A stretch of 64,000 bases of DNA, taken from positions 1,054,001-1,118,000 of the forward strand of contig JABTUK010000001.1 in NCBI GenBank assembly GCA_015075405.1, read 5' to 3'. The stretch's first letter is position 1. Each line of letters begins with the position of its first letter. This stretch comes from Anaerolineales bacterium. Lineage in GTDB: Bacteria > Chloroflexota > Anaerolineae > 4572-78 > J111. A program made the position numbers and the translations under genes. This document shows, one piece after another, positions 26,494 through 36,034 of this stretch. Below the pieces are notes generated by a model. The model saw only the letters and a program-made list of their open reading frames with translations. It was not told where the DNA came from and ran no database searches.

Positions 26494-27240
26494 TTAACCA
26501 ATCACTCCTTTGTAGATGGCAGTCGCCACGAGACCCACCGTGTAAGCGGTGGCATAGTAGATAACCAACGGCTGCGGCCCGCGCCGCCAGAGTAAAGTCA
26601 GCGCCAGGAGGGTCAGCAGGGCGACTACATACAGGTCCAGCCCAATCACTTCAAAGGCCAGATTGGCGAAAATGCCCAGAGCAATAAACAAGCCGTTGAC
26701 CCCCAGGAACACCCAATCTCGCCTGGTCACTACTCCCCGATAGGGAAAGAGAATTTGGATCAGCATCAGGGCGGCGTTGATCATCACAAAGCCGGTAAAG
26801 AAAACCCAATGCGAAAATTCGTCATCATTAAAAATGATAATTTGGCAGATCGGGCTGGTTTGGTCGGTCAGGCAAAAGCGGACGTGCAGGTAGTTTGTTA
26901 CCTCATGGGTTCCGTAGCTGGCCGCCAGCAGATAGAGGCCGATGATGTAGCCGAGGTTAAGCGTCAGATGCCAACCTCCTTCCCGCGCCGGGCTGTCATA
27001 TTCAAGCTCTTTCTTCAATAAATAAAAAGCAACCACGCTGATGAGTGGCAGAACCAGCATGTTGAGCAAATCCACCCAGCGCAAAAATTCATTGGCGGCC
27101 ACGTAGCCGGTGGTTAAGCTGCTGAGCCGGTTGATCGAAACCAGAATCACATCCACCGATTGCACCAGCAGCAGCAGATGGACCTGGCCCAGACCCGAAG
27201 CAGCGGCTGAGCGAGTCAGCGTGGCGCTTTGTGTGGTCAT
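26494..27240 (-). CDS. Polytopic membrane protein of unknown function
   Basis: 248 residues with about six or seven hydrophobic segments and short loops. One loop has two Cys (RFCLTDQTSPICQI) between spans three and four, perhaps a disulphide on the outer face. No named family recognised. It is translated just before the SRPBCC protein and probably works with it in the membrane. Confidence 0.65.
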   Translation of the reverse strand: MTTQSATLTRSAAASGLGQVHLLLLVQSVDVILVSINRLSSLTTGYVAANEFLRWVDLLNMLVLPLISVVAFYLLKKELEYDSPAREGGWHLTLNLGYIIGLYLLAASYGTHEVTNYLHVRFCLTDQTSPICQIIIFNDDEFSHWVFFTGFVMINAALMLIQILFPYRGVVTRRDWVFLGVNGLFIALGIFANLAFEVIGLDLYVVALLTLLALTLLWRRGPQPLVIYYATAYTVGLVATAIYKGVIG

Positions 27241-27263
27241 ATAAGATTGCCTCCGTATTCAAG

Positions 27264-27300
27264 TTAGACTTGTCAGGTTTGAAAAACCTGACAGGTCTAA
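27264..27300. repeat. Palindromic repeat (GTCAGGTTT)
   Basis: TTAGACTTGTCAGGTTT pairs with AAACCTGACAGGTCTAA around a three-base loop, one mismatch. Located just upstream of the membrane-protein gene; its T-flank is weak, so I leave it as a repeat rather than a terminator. Confidence 0.65.
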
Positions 27301-27442
27301 GTTTATTCAAGAGCGCTATTCTTTTCCAGACCAAAAAATGCTCACTTTTTGCTCACTTTGTTACTACTATGTAAAAGTAATGTGTCAGGGATTTTTCCCT
27401 GCGGTCGAAATGACATGGCTGAGCAGTTGCCTCACTTTAAAC

Positions 27443-27480
27443 AAAAAGACCTCACAGGTTTTATAAACCTGTGAGGTCTG
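27443..27480 (-). terminator. Rho-independent terminator of the heat-shock operon
   Basis: On the minus strand, GACCTCACAGGTTT and its complement form a stem of about 14 pairs followed by TTTTTGTTT, roughly 30 bases after the dnaJ stop. Confidence 0.8.
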
Positions 27481-27506
27481 CGGCGGTCAGCGGTCGGTGG
27501 TCGTTT

Positions 27507-28646
27507 TTACATCCCCAGCGCATCGCGGATGCGATCAAAGAAGCTTTTTTCCTTCTGCGGAATAACCTCACGGTCGAGGGTTTTGCCCAGCTCCAGCAGC
27601 AGGTGACGCTGCTCTTTGCTCAGATTGGTCGGTGTGCGGACTTGCAGGGTTACAATCTGGTCGCCCCGGCCCATATTGCTGCCATCGCGGCGGAGACGCG
27701 GCACGCCTTTGCCGCGCAGCCGGATGGTATCGCCGGTTTGAGTCCCGGCGGGGATAGTCATCATTTCTTTGCCGTCCAGGGTCGGCACCTCGACTTCATC
27801 ACCCAGGGCGGCCTGGGTAATATTAATCCCCAGTTCCAGATGGATGGTTTCTTCATTGCGGCGGAAATATTCGTGCGGCTTGACCCGAATCACAACGTAT
27901 AGGTTTCCGGGCGGGCCGCCCAGGGCGCCGCTCTCGCCTTCGCCCGATAGGCGAATTTGGGTGCCGTTATCCACCCCGGCCGGCACTTTGACCGACAAAC
28001 GGCGCGTTTTGACAATCCGGCCCTGCCCGCGACATTCGCGGCAAGGGCTGGTGATAATTTCGCCTCGGCCCTGGCAGCGGGGGCAGGTGCCGATATTAAT
28101 AAAGAAGCCGGTCTGCCGCCGGATTTCGCCGGTGCCGTTGCACTCCGGGCAGCGGATGGGCGAAGTGCCCGGTTCGACGCCGTTGCCGTTACAGGTGTTG
28201 CAGGTTTCCTGGCGCGGCACTTCGATCTCTTTTTCGATGCCAAAAACGGCCTCTTCAAATTCCAGGGTCATCTCGTAGCGCAAATCCGCGCCTCGGCGCG
28301 GCCCGCCCCGCTGACGGCGGCTCCGGCTAAAGCCACCCAGGCCGCCAAAGACCTCTTCAAAAATTTCAAAGGGGTCGCGGAACCCACCAAAATCCTGGAA
28401 CCCACCAAACCCGCCGGCCCCCCCTACCCCGGCGTGGCCGAAACGGTCATACATGCCCCGCTTTTGGTCATCCGAGAGGATTTCGTAGGCCTCGTTGATC
28501 TCTTTGAATTTATCCTCGGCGTCCGGCTCTTTGTTGACGTCGGGATGATATTTGCGGGCCAACTGGCGGTAAGATTTTTTGATTTCTTCGGGTGAAGCGC
28601 CTTTGGCTACGCCCAGCACTTCGTAGTAGTCGCGTTTGTTGCTCAT
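27507..28646 (-). CDS. dnaJ: Chaperone protein DnaJ
   Basis: 379-residue full-length DnaJ, the co-chaperone that delivers unfolded proteins to DnaK and stimulates its ATPase. The J domain ([20 protein letters not shown]) contains the HPD motif in KYHPDVNK. A Gly/Phe-rich region follows, then four CxxCxGxG zinc repeats ([32 protein letters not shown]) and the substrate-binding domain. The start at 28646 after CAGGAAA is preferred; a longer frame would translate the heptad repeat upstream. Last gene of the hrcA operon, before a clear terminator. Confidence 0.97.
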   Translation of the reverse strand: MSNKRDYYEVLGVAKGASPEEIKKSYRQLARKYHPDVNKEPDAEDKFKEINEAYEILSDDQKRGMYDRFGHAGVGGAGGFGGFQDFGGFRDPFEIFEEVFGGLGGFSRSRRQRGGPRRGADLRYEMTLEFEEAVFGIEKEIEVPRQETCNTCNGNGVEPGTSPIRCPECNGTGEIRRQTGFFINIGTCPRCQGRGEIITSPCRECRGQGRIVKTRRLSVKVPAGVDNGTQIRLSGEGESGALGGPPGNLYVVIRVKPHEYFRRNEETIHLELGINITQAALGDEVEVPTLDGKEMMTIPAGTQTGDTIRLRGKGVPRLRRDGSNMGRGDQIVTLQVRTPTNLSKEQRHLLLELGKTLDREVIPQKEKSFFDRIRDALGM

Positions 28647-28659
28647 AGATTTCCTGGGA

Positions 28660-28796
28660 TTAGGTAGTAGGTAGTAGGTAGTAGGGGGGAAGAGGATAGT
28701 GGATAGTAGATGGAAGATAGAAGATAGACGTGAAGCTTGAACTATCTTCAATCCTCTATCCTCACCCTTACTTCTTACTTCCTACTCCCTACTACC
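28660..28796. repeat. Intergenic heptad repeats between dnaK and dnaJ
   Basis: AGGTAGT words in direct array, GATAGTGGATAGTAGATGG words, then complementary TATCCTC and CCTACTC words. It fills nearly the whole gap and could form a long stem inside the operon mRNA. Confidence 0.8.
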
Positions 28797-30698
28797 TTAA
28801 TTCGACTCGCTAAATTCGCCTTCAACCACATCTTCGTCGTGGGGGCCTTGATCGCTGCTGCCGCCGGGAGCTTGTCCACCGGGCGCAGCGCCGGCAGCGC
28901 CATACATTTCCTGGCCTATCTTTTGCAGAGTTTGGCCCAAATCGTCGGCGCTGCTTTTGATAACGTCAATATCGTCCTTTTCCAGCGCTTTCTTGACCGC
29001 CTCGATTTTGCCTTCGATCTCGCTCTTGAGGCTGCTGCTAATATTTTCGCCCTGCTCGCGCAGGTGTTTTTCGGCGGCAAAAACCAGGGTGTCGGCCTGA
29101 TTGCGGGCCTCGATGTGGCTCTTGCGCCGGGCGTCCTCTTCTTGATTGCGCTCGGCGTCTTTGATCATTTTTTCGATTTCGGCGTCGCTCAGCCCGCTGG
29201 AGGGCATAATCTGCATGCGCTGCTCTTTGCCGGTAGCCTTATCCTGCGCGGTGACGTGTAAAATGCCGTTGGCGTCAATATCAAAGGTGACTTCAATCTG
29301 CGGCACGCCGCGCGGCGCGGGGGGAATGCCATCCAGAATAAAGCGGCCCAAGCTTTTGTTATCTTCGACCATGGGGCGCTCGCCCTGAACCACGTGGATT
29401 TCCACCTGGGTCTGGTTGTCGGAAGCCGTCGAGAAAATCTGGCTCTTTTTGGTGGGAATGGTCGTATTGCGCTCGATCAGCGGGGTGGCGACCCGGCCCA
29501 GGGTTTCGATGCTCAGGGTCAGCGGGGTCACGTCGAGCAGCAGCACATCTTTAACTTCGCCGCCCAGCACACCCGCCTGAATCGCCGCGCCCACCGCGAC
29601 CACCTCATCGGGGTTAACCCCCTTATGCGGTTCTTTGCCAAAAAGTTTGCGGACCGCTTCCTGCACCGCGGGCATGCGGGTCTGGCCGCCCACCAGTACC
29701 ACTTCGTCAACTTTGTCGGTGCTGGTTTTGGCATCACGCAGGGCCGCCCGCACCGGCTCCAGAGAGCGAGACACGAGGTCATCGGTAAGCTGCTCCAGCT
29801 TGGAACGGGTCAGGTTCAGGGTCAGGTGCTTGGGGCCGGAGGCGTCGGCGGTAATGAAAGGCAGGTTGATTTCGGTTTGCTGGGTGGTCGAAAGCTCGAT
29901 TTTGGCTTTTTCCGCCGCCTCTTTCAAGCGTTGCAACGCCTGGGTGTCCTGGCGCAGGTCAATGCCTTCCTGTTTTTTGAATTCATCGGCGATGTGGTCA
30001 ATAATCTTCAGGTCAAAGTCGTCGCCGCCCAAAAAGGTGTCGCCGTTGGTGGAGCGGACTTCAAACACCCCATCGCCCACGTCGAGGATAGAAATATCAA
30101 ATGTGCCGCCGCCCAGGTCGTACACGGCAATGTGCTCGTCGCTTTTCTTGTCCAGGCCATAAGCCAGAGAAGAAGCCGTCGGCTCGTTGATGATGCGCAG
30201 CACTTCCAGCCCGGCAATTTTGCCGGCGTCTTTGGTAGCCTGGCGTTGGGTGTCGTTAAAATAGGCAGGCACGGTAATCACGGCCTGGGTGATCTTCTCG
30301 CCCAGGTAGGCTTCGGCATCGTCCTTGAGCTTTTGCAGGATCATGGCGCTGACCTCCGGGGGGGAGTACTCTTTGCCGCCCATGACCACCCGGATATCGC
30401 CGTTGGGGGCTTCTTTCACCTCGTAGGGCACATGTTTGAGGGCGCGCTGCACTTCGGGGTCTTTGTATTTGCGGCCCATGAAGCGCTTAACCGAGAAGAT
30501 TGTGTTTTTGGGGTTGGTAACGGCCTGACGCTTGGCCACCTGCCCAACCATCCGCTCGCCGGTTTTGGGGTTGACCGCGACAATCGAGGGGGTGGTGCGG
30601 TTGCCTTCGGCGTTGGGAATAATGGTCGGCTCACCGCCTTCCATCACGGCCATGGCCGAGTTGGTGGTGCCCAAGTCAATGCCTAAAATTTTTGCCAT
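28797..30698 (-). CDS. dnaK: Chaperone protein DnaK (Hsp70)
   Basis: 633-residue Hsp70. The ATPase domain has [66 protein letters not shown] and [14 protein letters not shown]. The linker [12 protein letters not shown] leads to the substrate-binding domain and a Gly/Ala-rich tail ending in [13 protein letters not shown]. It binds exposed hydrophobic segments of proteins in an ATP cycle driven by DnaJ and GrpE. It is third in the leftward hrcA-grpE-dnaK-dnaJ operon. Confidence 0.98.
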   Translation of the reverse strand: MAKILGIDLGTTNSAMAVMEGGEPTIIPNAEGNRTTPSIVAVNPKTGERMVGQVAKRQAVTNPKNTIFSVKRFMGRKYKDPEVQRALKHVPYEVKEAPNGDIRVVMGGKEYSPPEVSAMILQKLKDDAEAYLGEKITQAVITVPAYFNDTQRQATKDAGKIAGLEVLRIINEPTASSLAYGLDKKSDEHIAVYDLGGGTFDISILDVGDGVFEVRSTNGDTFLGGDDFDLKIIDHIADEFKKQEGIDLRQDTQALQRLKEAAEKAKIELSTTQQTEINLPFITADASGPKHLTLNLTRSKLEQLTDDLVSRSLEPVRAALRDAKTSTDKVDEVVLVGGQTRMPAVQEAVRKLFGKEPHKGVNPDEVVAVGAAIQAGVLGGEVKDVLLLDVTPLTLSIETLGRVATPLIERNTTIPTKKSQIFSTASDNQTQVEIHVVQGERPMVEDNKSLGRFILDGIPPAPRGVPQIEVTFDIDANGILHVTAQDKATGKEQRMQIMPSSGLSDAEIEKMIKDAERNQEEDARRKSHIEARNQADTLVFAAEKHLREQGENISSSLKSEIEGKIEAVKKALEKDDIDVIKSSADDLGQTLQKIGQEMYGAAGAAPGGQAPGGSSDQGPHDEDVVEGEFSESN

Positions 30699-30719
30699 AA
30701 TCTGGTACTCCTTAGAAAA

Positions 30720-30872
30720 ATAGTAATCAGTAGTCAGTAATCAGTAGTCAGTAGTCAGAAATAATTTTCACGTTGTAGTAACGACTTTAGTCGTTTATAA
30801 CATAAGACGACTGCCTACGCTCAGCACGCTTTTGGCTCAAGTCATCACTACTTTCCAACCTTCCAACCTTTC
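30720..30872. repeat. Intergenic heptad repeats between grpE and dnaK
   Basis: CAGTAGT/CAGTAAT words in a direct array at the left, a TCGTTTATAACATAAGACGA stretch in the middle and CCAACCTT words at the right. The first word matches the family inside the GH2 gene; the last matches the array in the binding lipoprotein. Confidence 0.75.
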
Positions 30873-30874
30873 AC

Positions 30875-31477
30875 TCATTTAGCCACTCGCACCAAGGCCG
30901 GGCGAATCACCCGGTTGCTAATTTGATACCCCTTGCGCAGCTCGCCAATGATCTGGCCCTCTTCATGATCGGCGCTGTCCTCGTGGCTGACAGCCTCATG
31001 CAGGTTCGGGTCAAACGCGCCGTTAGTATTGATTACGCTGACCCCTTGCTCGTCCAAGATTTTATCCAGTTTGCGCTGGACCAGACGGAAACCCTCCACC
31101 CAGCCGACCAATTGACCGTCGAGTTGGGCCGGCACATTTTGAAAAGCCAGGTCCATGTCGTCTAGCGCGCTGATGACGCCTTGTAATACATCGGCCTTGA
31201 TCATATCACGCTGTAACTTTTGTTGCTCTTCCTGGCGTCGTTTGTAATTGGCTAACTCGGCCGCGGCCCGCTGCCAGCCATCCAAATTTTGAGCAGCCTC
31301 TTGCCGGGCCTGCTCCAGTTGTTGTTCCAACGTGGGCGTCTCTGCCGCTGGGGGTGTTTCTCCCTCTTTAGCCGTGCCATTATCGCTGGCAATAGTCTCG
31401 GCCTCTTTGGCCGCCACAGCTTCTTTTTCTAGAGTTTGTTCTTCCATCACTTGGTCCTTGTGTTTCTTTTTTGGCAT
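30875..31477 (-). CDS. grpE: Nucleotide exchange factor GrpE
   Basis: 200-residue GrpE that releases ADP from DnaK. The acidic amino-terminal third is followed by the long coiled coil (LEQARQEAAQNLDGWQRAAA) and the family motif YKRRQEEQQKLQRDMIK. The beta-domain carries GVSVINTNGAFDPNLHEAVS and IIGELRKGYQISNRVIRPAL, which are diagnostic. Located between hrcA and dnaK as in many Gram-positive-type heat-shock operons. Confidence 0.96.
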   Translation of the reverse strand: MPKKKHKDQVMEEQTLEKEAVAAKEAETIASDNGTAKEGETPPAAETPTLEQQLEQARQEAAQNLDGWQRAAAELANYKRRQEEQQKLQRDMIKADVLQGVISALDDMDLAFQNVPAQLDGQLVGWVEGFRLVQRKLDKILDEQGVSVINTNGAFDPNLHEAVSHEDSADHEEGQIIGELRKGYQISNRVIRPALVRVAK

Positions 31478-31496
31478 AACCTTCCTCGCAAAATCT

Positions 31497-31560
31497 CGTA
31501 ATCGGTAATCAGTGGGCAGTAATCAGTTCGATTACTGATCACTGGTAACTGATCACTGGT
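31497..31560. repeat. Heptad repeats at the hrcA/grpE gap
   Basis: Direct words of the GTAATCG/GTAATCA type are followed by complementary words ACTGATC, ACTGGTA, ACTGATC. It overlaps the last codons of hrcA, so the repeat forms the gene's very end. Confidence 0.75.
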
Positions 31561-32593
31561 TTTTATACCCGTAAAGGTCGCTGATCAGGTCACTCATCAG
31601 GTGCGACATATACCGCACCACCGAGACGGCCCGGCCATACGCCATCCGCACCGGACCTAAGACGCCCATGGCTCCGGCTACCGTATCGTCAATACCATAA
31701 CGGGCCAGAACAATGCCAACTTCCGACAACTCTTCCCACTTGCCCTCGCCGCCGATGATGATCTGGACGCCGCCATGCTGCAAAGCTTCGCCGACTAACT
31801 GCTCGACTAGCTGTCTCTCTTCAAGCGCACGAATGACTTGCTGAACGCCTTCCCGATTGCGGAACTCTGGCTGGGTGAGCGAGTTGAGCAGGCCGTCGTG
31901 ATAAATGTCGCTGCTGCGACGAGCGTCAATGCGGCGCATCGTATCCACGGCTACTTCGCTCACGGTAGCCGCCAGACCGGTGAGGGCGGTGGTGGTGGCG
32001 GCAATCTCAGGGGCATTCAAGCCGGCCCAGAGACCGGTCAGTTGTTGCGCTATCGGGCCAAGTTCATCCTGATCAACCGGGTTGTCCAGTTCTAAAATTT
32101 GTTGTTTGAGTGTGCCACCTTGCAGCACCAGAATCAGCAGAACCAAATTATCCCGCAGCGAGATAAGTTCGACATGCTTCAGATAACAGCGCTCACTTTT
32201 GGGCGCGGTTACTAATGAAGCGTTGTGCGAAGTGCGAGCCAAAACCGCCGCGCTAAGGCGTAGCCACTGGTCAAGCTCTAGCCGGGACTGATGGAACTGG
32301 TGGCTGATCATGCGCTGTTCTTCTAGCGGCAGGTCGGCCTTTTCCATCAGCTTTTCGACAAAGTACCGATAGCCCAATTCGGTCGGAACCCGTCCGGCGG
32401 AGGTATGAGGCTGCATTAAATAGCCCTGGTCCTCCAGCGCCGCCATTTCATTGCGGATGGTCGCCGAACTGACCCCAACCGGGTACTCTGCGGTAATCGT
32501 TTTAGAGCTGACCGGCAAGGCGGTTTGGATGTACTCTTGCACCACCAAGCGCAAAACTATCTGTTGTCGCTCAGATAAAAGGGTGTCAGCCAT
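31553..32593 (-). CDS. hrcA: Heat-inducible transcription repressor HrcA
   Basis: 346-residue repressor that binds CIRCE operators and releases them when chaperones are occupied. The amino-terminal winged helix has LSERQQIVLRLVVQEYIQTA and SSATIRNEMAALEDQGYL. HTSAGRVPTELGYRYFV is the family hallmark. The end includes GVLGPVRMAYGRAVSVVRYM. A perfect CIRCE lies 17 bases upstream of its start, so the operon is autoregulated. Confidence 0.97.
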   Translation of the reverse strand: MADTLLSERQQIVLRLVVQEYIQTALPVSSKTITAEYPVGVSSATIRNEMAALEDQGYLMQPHTSAGRVPTELGYRYFVEKLMEKADLPLEEQRMISHQFHQSRLELDQWLRLSAAVLARTSHNASLVTAPKSERCYLKHVELISLRDNLVLLILVLQGGTLKQQILELDNPVDQDELGPIAQQLTGLWAGLNAPEIAATTTALTGLAATVSEVAVDTMRRIDARRSSDIYHDGLLNSLTQPEFRNREGVQQVIRALEERQLVEQLVGEALQHGGVQIIIGGEGKWEELSEVGIVLARYGIDDTVAGAMGVLGPVRMAYGRAVSVVRYMSHLMSDLISDLYGYKNQ

Positions 32594-32609
32594 GGTTGTT
32601 AACCGTGTT

Positions 32610-32636
32610 TTAGCACTCTGAGGTTGTGAGTGCTAA
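32610..32636. promoter_or_regulatory. CIRCE operator
   Basis: TTAGCACTC, nine bases, GAGTGCTAA: an exact match to the CIRCE consensus, the binding site of HrcA. It is just upstream of hrcA on its strand and should control the whole operon. Confidence 0.97.
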
Positions 32637-32721
32637 AAATTTGCACGGAATCATACCATAAAGTAGGGGTCAAGTCAAACGAAAATTAGAGGATGAGGGG
32701 GGAAGATGGTGGATAGAGGTG

Positions 32722-32815
32722 TCATTTCGAGCGCAGCGAGAAATCTCCGCCTTTACCTGGAATTTAGGTGGCCGTAAAGAAGATTCCTCCCTCCGGTCGG
32801 AATGACATGACTTTT
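32722..32815. repeat. Dispersed GTCATTTCGA palindromic repeat
   Basis: GTCATTTCGAGCGCAGCGAG followed by AGAAATCTCC at the left, and the complementary CGGTCGGAATGACATGA at the right. Related single arms occur near 27.39 kb and 36.61 kb. Confidence 0.7.
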
Positions 32816-32858
32816 TCAAAGGTATCTGCTTACTCTGCCTCGGCGGTCGGCAGTCTTT

Positions 32859-33965
32859 TCAAGTGAGACGTGCGCTGCGCCGCCATTTGTAGATTTGATA
32901 GAGGAGGGGGTTGTAAACGTAATCAAACGCACCGATGCTCTGGGCCCACTGCCCGCCGAAGCCGCGCTTGAAGCGGTAGACGCCCCACAGTCCCTCGTGG
33001 CGTTGCTCGAACTCAGCTTCCAGGGTGGTCGGATCGGCGTCGGGAATGCCCCACAGGTCGTAGCGAAGGCAGCCCTGGTTTTTGGCCCAGCGCATGGCTT
33101 CCCATTGCAGCAGATAGGGGGCCATCAAATTGCGGTGCTCATTGGCCGACGCGCCATAAAAATAGTAAGCCTCCTGGCCGAAGCTAAAGACCAGCAGCGC
33201 CGCCAGGGGTTGGCCCTGAAACTCGGCGATGAGCAGGGCGCAGCGATGGGGGGCAAAGAGGCTGTAGGCGGCCTGGTAGTAGTCAATACTGTGGACGCCA
33301 AAACCGTCGCGGGCGGCAGTAACCAGGGCGAGTTGGTAAAAGGTGGCAACATCAGCAGCGTTGCCCATCCGTACGACAACGCCCTTTTTTTCGGCCAGGC
33401 GGATGTTGTAGCGGGTTTTTTGTTTCATCGCCGCCAGAATGGCCGCCTCATCGCCGCTGAGGTCAATCACCAGCGAGGTACGAGGCTGGATGGAGTCGGC
33501 GGGGCGGAAGCCGGAGGTTTGGAGGAAGTGGAGGGCTGGATGACCCTCACCCCCAACCCCTCTCCCTCCTGGGGAGAGGGGTTGGGGGTGAGGGTCGTTA
33601 GCGCACACATCCGGTTCTACTTTGAGCAAAATCGCCCGGCGTTTTTTGGCCTCGGCGTGGATCAGGGCAAAGAGAGCGCGGCATTGTTCGCTGTTGGTCC
33701 AGTCAACCAGTGGCCCTTTGGGAATATAGGCCAGGGTCAAGCCCAGAGGCAGGCGGCGAAAAAGGATTTGGGCGGCATCACCCGCTAAAGTCTGGACTCG
33801 CACGGCAGACCAGTCGAACCGGCTTTTTAGGTCGCCCCAGGCCCAACTTTGCAGCAAGTGACCATGCTGGGACAGGAGACGAGCGTCCCAATCGGTGGAA
33901 AGTTGGAAGGTTGGAAGGTTGGAAGGTTGGAGGGGTAGAGGGTTGGTCATTTTTTGTTGTCCCAT
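32859..33965 (-). CDS. FemAB-family peptidyltransferase (lipid II bridge type)
   Basis: 368-residue protein of the FemAB/FemX fold, a pair of GNAT-like domains that add amino acids from aminoacyl-tRNA to peptidoglycan precursors. Family motifs: LLQSWAWGDLKSRFDW, TLAYIPKGPLVDW, MKQKTRYNIRLAEKKGV and the late YDLWGIPD, VYRFKRGFGG. Two stretches come from repeats: the start (LPLQPSNLPTFQLS) and residues 121-141 (PHPQPLSPGGRGVGGEG), the latter a widespread palindromic repeat read in frame. Both lie in loops. Start could be 33965 or 33950. Single gene with no operon partners. Confidence 0.85.
   Translation of the reverse strand: MGQQKMTNPLPLQPSNLPTFQLSTDWDARLLSQHGHLLQSWAWGDLKSRFDWSAVRVQTLAGDAAQILFRRLPLGLTLAYIPKGPLVDWTNSEQCRALFALIHAEAKKRRAILLKVEPDVCANDPHPQPLSPGGRGVGGEGHPALHFLQTSGFRPADSIQPRTSLVIDLSGDEAAILAAMKQKTRYNIRLAEKKGVVVRMGNAADVATFYQLALVTAARDGFGVHSIDYYQAAYSLFAPHRCALLIAEFQGQPLAALLVFSFGQEAYYFYGASANEHRNLMAPYLLQWEAMRWAKNQGCLRYDLWGIPDADPTTLEAEFEQRHEGLWGVYRFKRGFGGQWAQSIGAFDYVYNPLLYQIYKWRRSARLT
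33541..33600. repeat. In-frame GGGAGAGGGGTTGGGGG palindrome in FemAB gene
   Basis: CCCTCACCCCCAACCCCTCT is followed, after a short spacer, by its complement AGAGGGGTTGGGGGTGAGGG. It is read as a 17-residue Pro/Gly/His loop. The same palindrome is common between genes in many bacterial genomes (from general knowledge). Confidence 0.85.
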
Positions 33966-34169
33966 GGGCAGCGTCTATCTTTTACGCGGAGCGTCCATTT
34001 TCTATCCACTATCTTTAAGTCTTTGCCAAAATTATACCATTGCTGCTACTACCGAGCGAATGTGTCTTGGAGGTCATTTTTGTTGTGATAAATAGAACAA
34101 GGTGATTTTTCCATTGGGGCAAAATGTGTTATGATTGCGCCGTCCCGTAGATTCACATAAGATAAGAAT

Positions 34170-34197
34170 TTGTCTACATTTTGAAGCATGCTATAAT
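34170..34197 (+). promoter_or_regulatory. Promoter of the nuo cluster
   Basis: TTGTCT and TATAAT with a 16-base spacer, followed 47 bases later by the nuoA start with its strong GGAGGAGGAA site. Confidence 0.65.
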
Positions 34198-34243
34198 CGT
34201 CGCGCTGCCAGAGGGACGAGTCGCTTCAAGGAGGAGGAATGTC

Positions 34244-34600
34244 GTGCTAAAGGACTTCGAGTTTATCGGCGTACTGGGCTTCATCACGCTGACCATCCCC
34301 ATTGTCACCCTCATCATTGCCTGGGCGCTCCGGCCCAAAAAGCCAAATCCTGCCAAACAAGAAACTTATGAATCCGGTATCGAAACCATCGGCGATACCT
34401 GGGTGCAGTTCAAGGCCCAATATTACATTTACGCCATCATTTTTGTGGTTTTTGATGTCGAAGCCATTTTTCTGTTCCCCTTTGCTGTCGCTCTGAACCA
34501 GTTGCCGCTGTATGCTTTAATTTGGGCTGCTGTTTTTATTGTACTCCTTTTTGATGGTCTGCTCTATGCCTGGCGCAAAGGCGCGATGCAGTGGTGGTAG
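34244..34600 (+). CDS. nuoA: NADH-quinone oxidoreductase subunit A
   Basis: 118-residue membrane subunit of complex I, with three spans. KQETYESGIETIGDTWVQFK and YIYAIIFVVFDVEAIFLFPF are the family motifs, including the conserved acidic residue in the second span. The GTG start at 34244 follows GGAGGAGGAA and is preferred to an earlier in-frame ATG. First gene of a cluster of membrane-arm subunits. Confidence 0.95.
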   Translation: MLKDFEFIGVLGFITLTIPIVTLIIAWALRPKKPNPAKQETYESGIETIGDTWVQFKAQYYIYAIIFVVFDVEAIFLFPFAVALNQLPLYALIWAAVFIVLLFDGLLYAWRKGAMQWW

Positions 34601-34695
34601 GATGAGGCGAGGATGCGAGGTGAAGTGATGCGGAGTCGCCCTCATTTTTTCGCCTCTTCGCCTCACGTGTCATCGCCTCTTCAGGAGATTAGTTT

Positions 34696-35943
34696 ATGCA
34701 AGAAATTATAGATTATATTGTCAGCCTGAATATCCCGCTGATTGACGAGGGTGTGGCCCGCTTTATTATGCACCTGGTGCTGGCCAGCATTATTGCGGTG
34801 GTGGCCCCGGCCATGTTGATCATCCTGACCTGGCTGGAGCGCAAAATCATTGCCCGCATCCAGGACCGAATTGGGCCGAACCGGGCCGGGCCGTTTGGCT
34901 TGCTGCAAGGCTTTGCCGATATGATCAAGATGTTCACCAAAGAGGACATCACCCCGGCCACCGCCGACCGCCTTGTTTACAATATTGCCCCCGGCCTGTC
35001 TATGATTTCGGCGATTATGGTCTTTGCGGTCATTCCTTTTGCGCCCGGTTTTGTGGGGGCCGACCTCAATGTGGCGCTGATATACATTGTAGCTATTGGC
35101 GGTTTTGGTACGTTGTCTATCCTGATGGGCGGCTGGGCTTCCAATAATAAGTACGCCCTGCTCGGCGCGTTTCGGGTGGTGGCCATGCTGCTGACCTACG
35201 AAATCCCAATGGTGGTGGCTTTGATTATTGTAACGCTGGCCGCCGGCTCGATGTCTATGGTAGATATTATCGAAGCTCAAAGCGGCATGTGGTACATTGT
35301 CTCGCTGCCGGTGGTCTTTTTGATCTTTTTCCTGTCCGGCATTGCCGAGACGGGCCGCTCGCCCTTTGACCTGATCGAGGCCGAATCGGAGTTGATTGCC
35401 GGCTTTCATACCGAATACAGCGGCATCAAATTTGGCATGTTCATGATCGGCGAATATGTCCATATGTTTGCCTTGTCGTTTTTCTGCGCGGTGCTGTTTT
35501 TGGGCGGCTGGCAGATTCCATTTATTGACGTGGCTGCTATTCCGGGACCCATCGGCCCGATTCTGGGCCTCATTTCCTTGATCATCAAAGTCTTTTTGGT
35601 GGTGTTTGTGCTGATGTGGTTCCGGGGGACGCTGCCTCGCTTCCGCATTGACCACCTGCTTGATTTTGGCTGGAAGTTTTTGGTGCCGCTGTCGCTGGTC
35701 TTGCTGATTGGTGTGGCCGTGGTGGTCCGGCTGTTTGCGCCCGGCAGCAGCGCCGGTGTACAGGTCGAACCCGGTCCGCTCAGCGCCTTGGGCACGCCGG
35801 GTGAAGTGGTGGCGCTGTTAGTGATGAATATACTGGTGGCCGCTGCTGCGGTGGCGCTCGTCTCCAATGCGGCCCGCCGCAGCCGCAGCAAGGGCCTGCG
35901 CGCCGTCGCTTCGGTCGAGCCGGTCGCGGCCAGTGGAAAGTAG
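34696..35943 (+). CDS. nuoH: NADH-quinone oxidoreductase subunit H
   Basis: 415-residue subunit that links the quinone site to the proton-pumping arm. LTWLERKIIARIQDRIGPNR, LLGAFRVVAMLLTYEIPM, AETGRSPFDLIEAESELIAG and the late RGTLPRFRIDHL are diagnostic. The last 60 residues extend beyond the usual end with a Pro/Gly-rich loop and one more hydrophobic segment, which is longer than in E. coli. AGGAG precedes the ATG. Confidence 0.96.
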   Translation: MQEIIDYIVSLNIPLIDEGVARFIMHLVLASIIAVVAPAMLIILTWLERKIIARIQDRIGPNRAGPFGLLQGFADMIKMFTKEDITPATADRLVYNIAPGLSMISAIMVFAVIPFAPGFVGADLNVALIYIVAIGGFGTLSILMGGWASNNKYALLGAFRVVAMLLTYEIPMVVALIIVTLAAGSMSMVDIIEAQSGMWYIVSLPVVFLIFFLSGIAETGRSPFDLIEAESELIAGFHTEYSGIKFGMFMIGEYVHMFALSFFCAVLFLGGWQIPFIDVAAIPGPIGPILGLISLIIKVFLVVFVLMWFRGTLPRFRIDHLLDFGWKFLVPLSLVLLIGVAVVVRLFAPGSSAGVQVEPGPLSALGTPGEVVALLVMNILVAAAAVALVSNAARRSRSKGLRAVASVEPVAASGK

Positions 35944-35944
35944 A

Positions 35945-36019
35945 ATCAGGGAGTAGGGAGTAGGAAGTAAGGAGTAAGGGTTTTTCCCCTACTCCCTACT
36001 CCCTACTCCTTACTCCCTA
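35945..36019. repeat. Intergenic heptad hairpin between nuoH and nuoJ
   Basis: Direct words GAGTAGG and AAGTAAG, a T-run, then CCTACTC words in direct array. The two arms are almost perfect complements over about 28 bases, so the operon mRNA would carry a long stem here. Confidence 0.85.
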
Positions 36020-36034
36020 TCCCGAGGTTTGCTT

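Noticed and set aside
28647-28751. Extended DnaJ start 35 codons upstream
   Set aside because: The added residues translate the intergenic heptad repeat; the family start and ribosome site are at 28646.
29394-30686. 430-codon open frame on the plus strand opposite dnaK
   Set aside because: Its composition follows the codon pattern of dnaK in the opposite strand and it has no ribosome site or family motif. It is a shadow of a GC-rich conserved gene.
34681-35655. 324-codon frame opposite nuoH, and several long frames opposite nuoL and dnaE
   Set aside because: All are His/Gln/Arg-rich translations of the reverse strand of hydrophobic or conserved genes, without starts or motifs.
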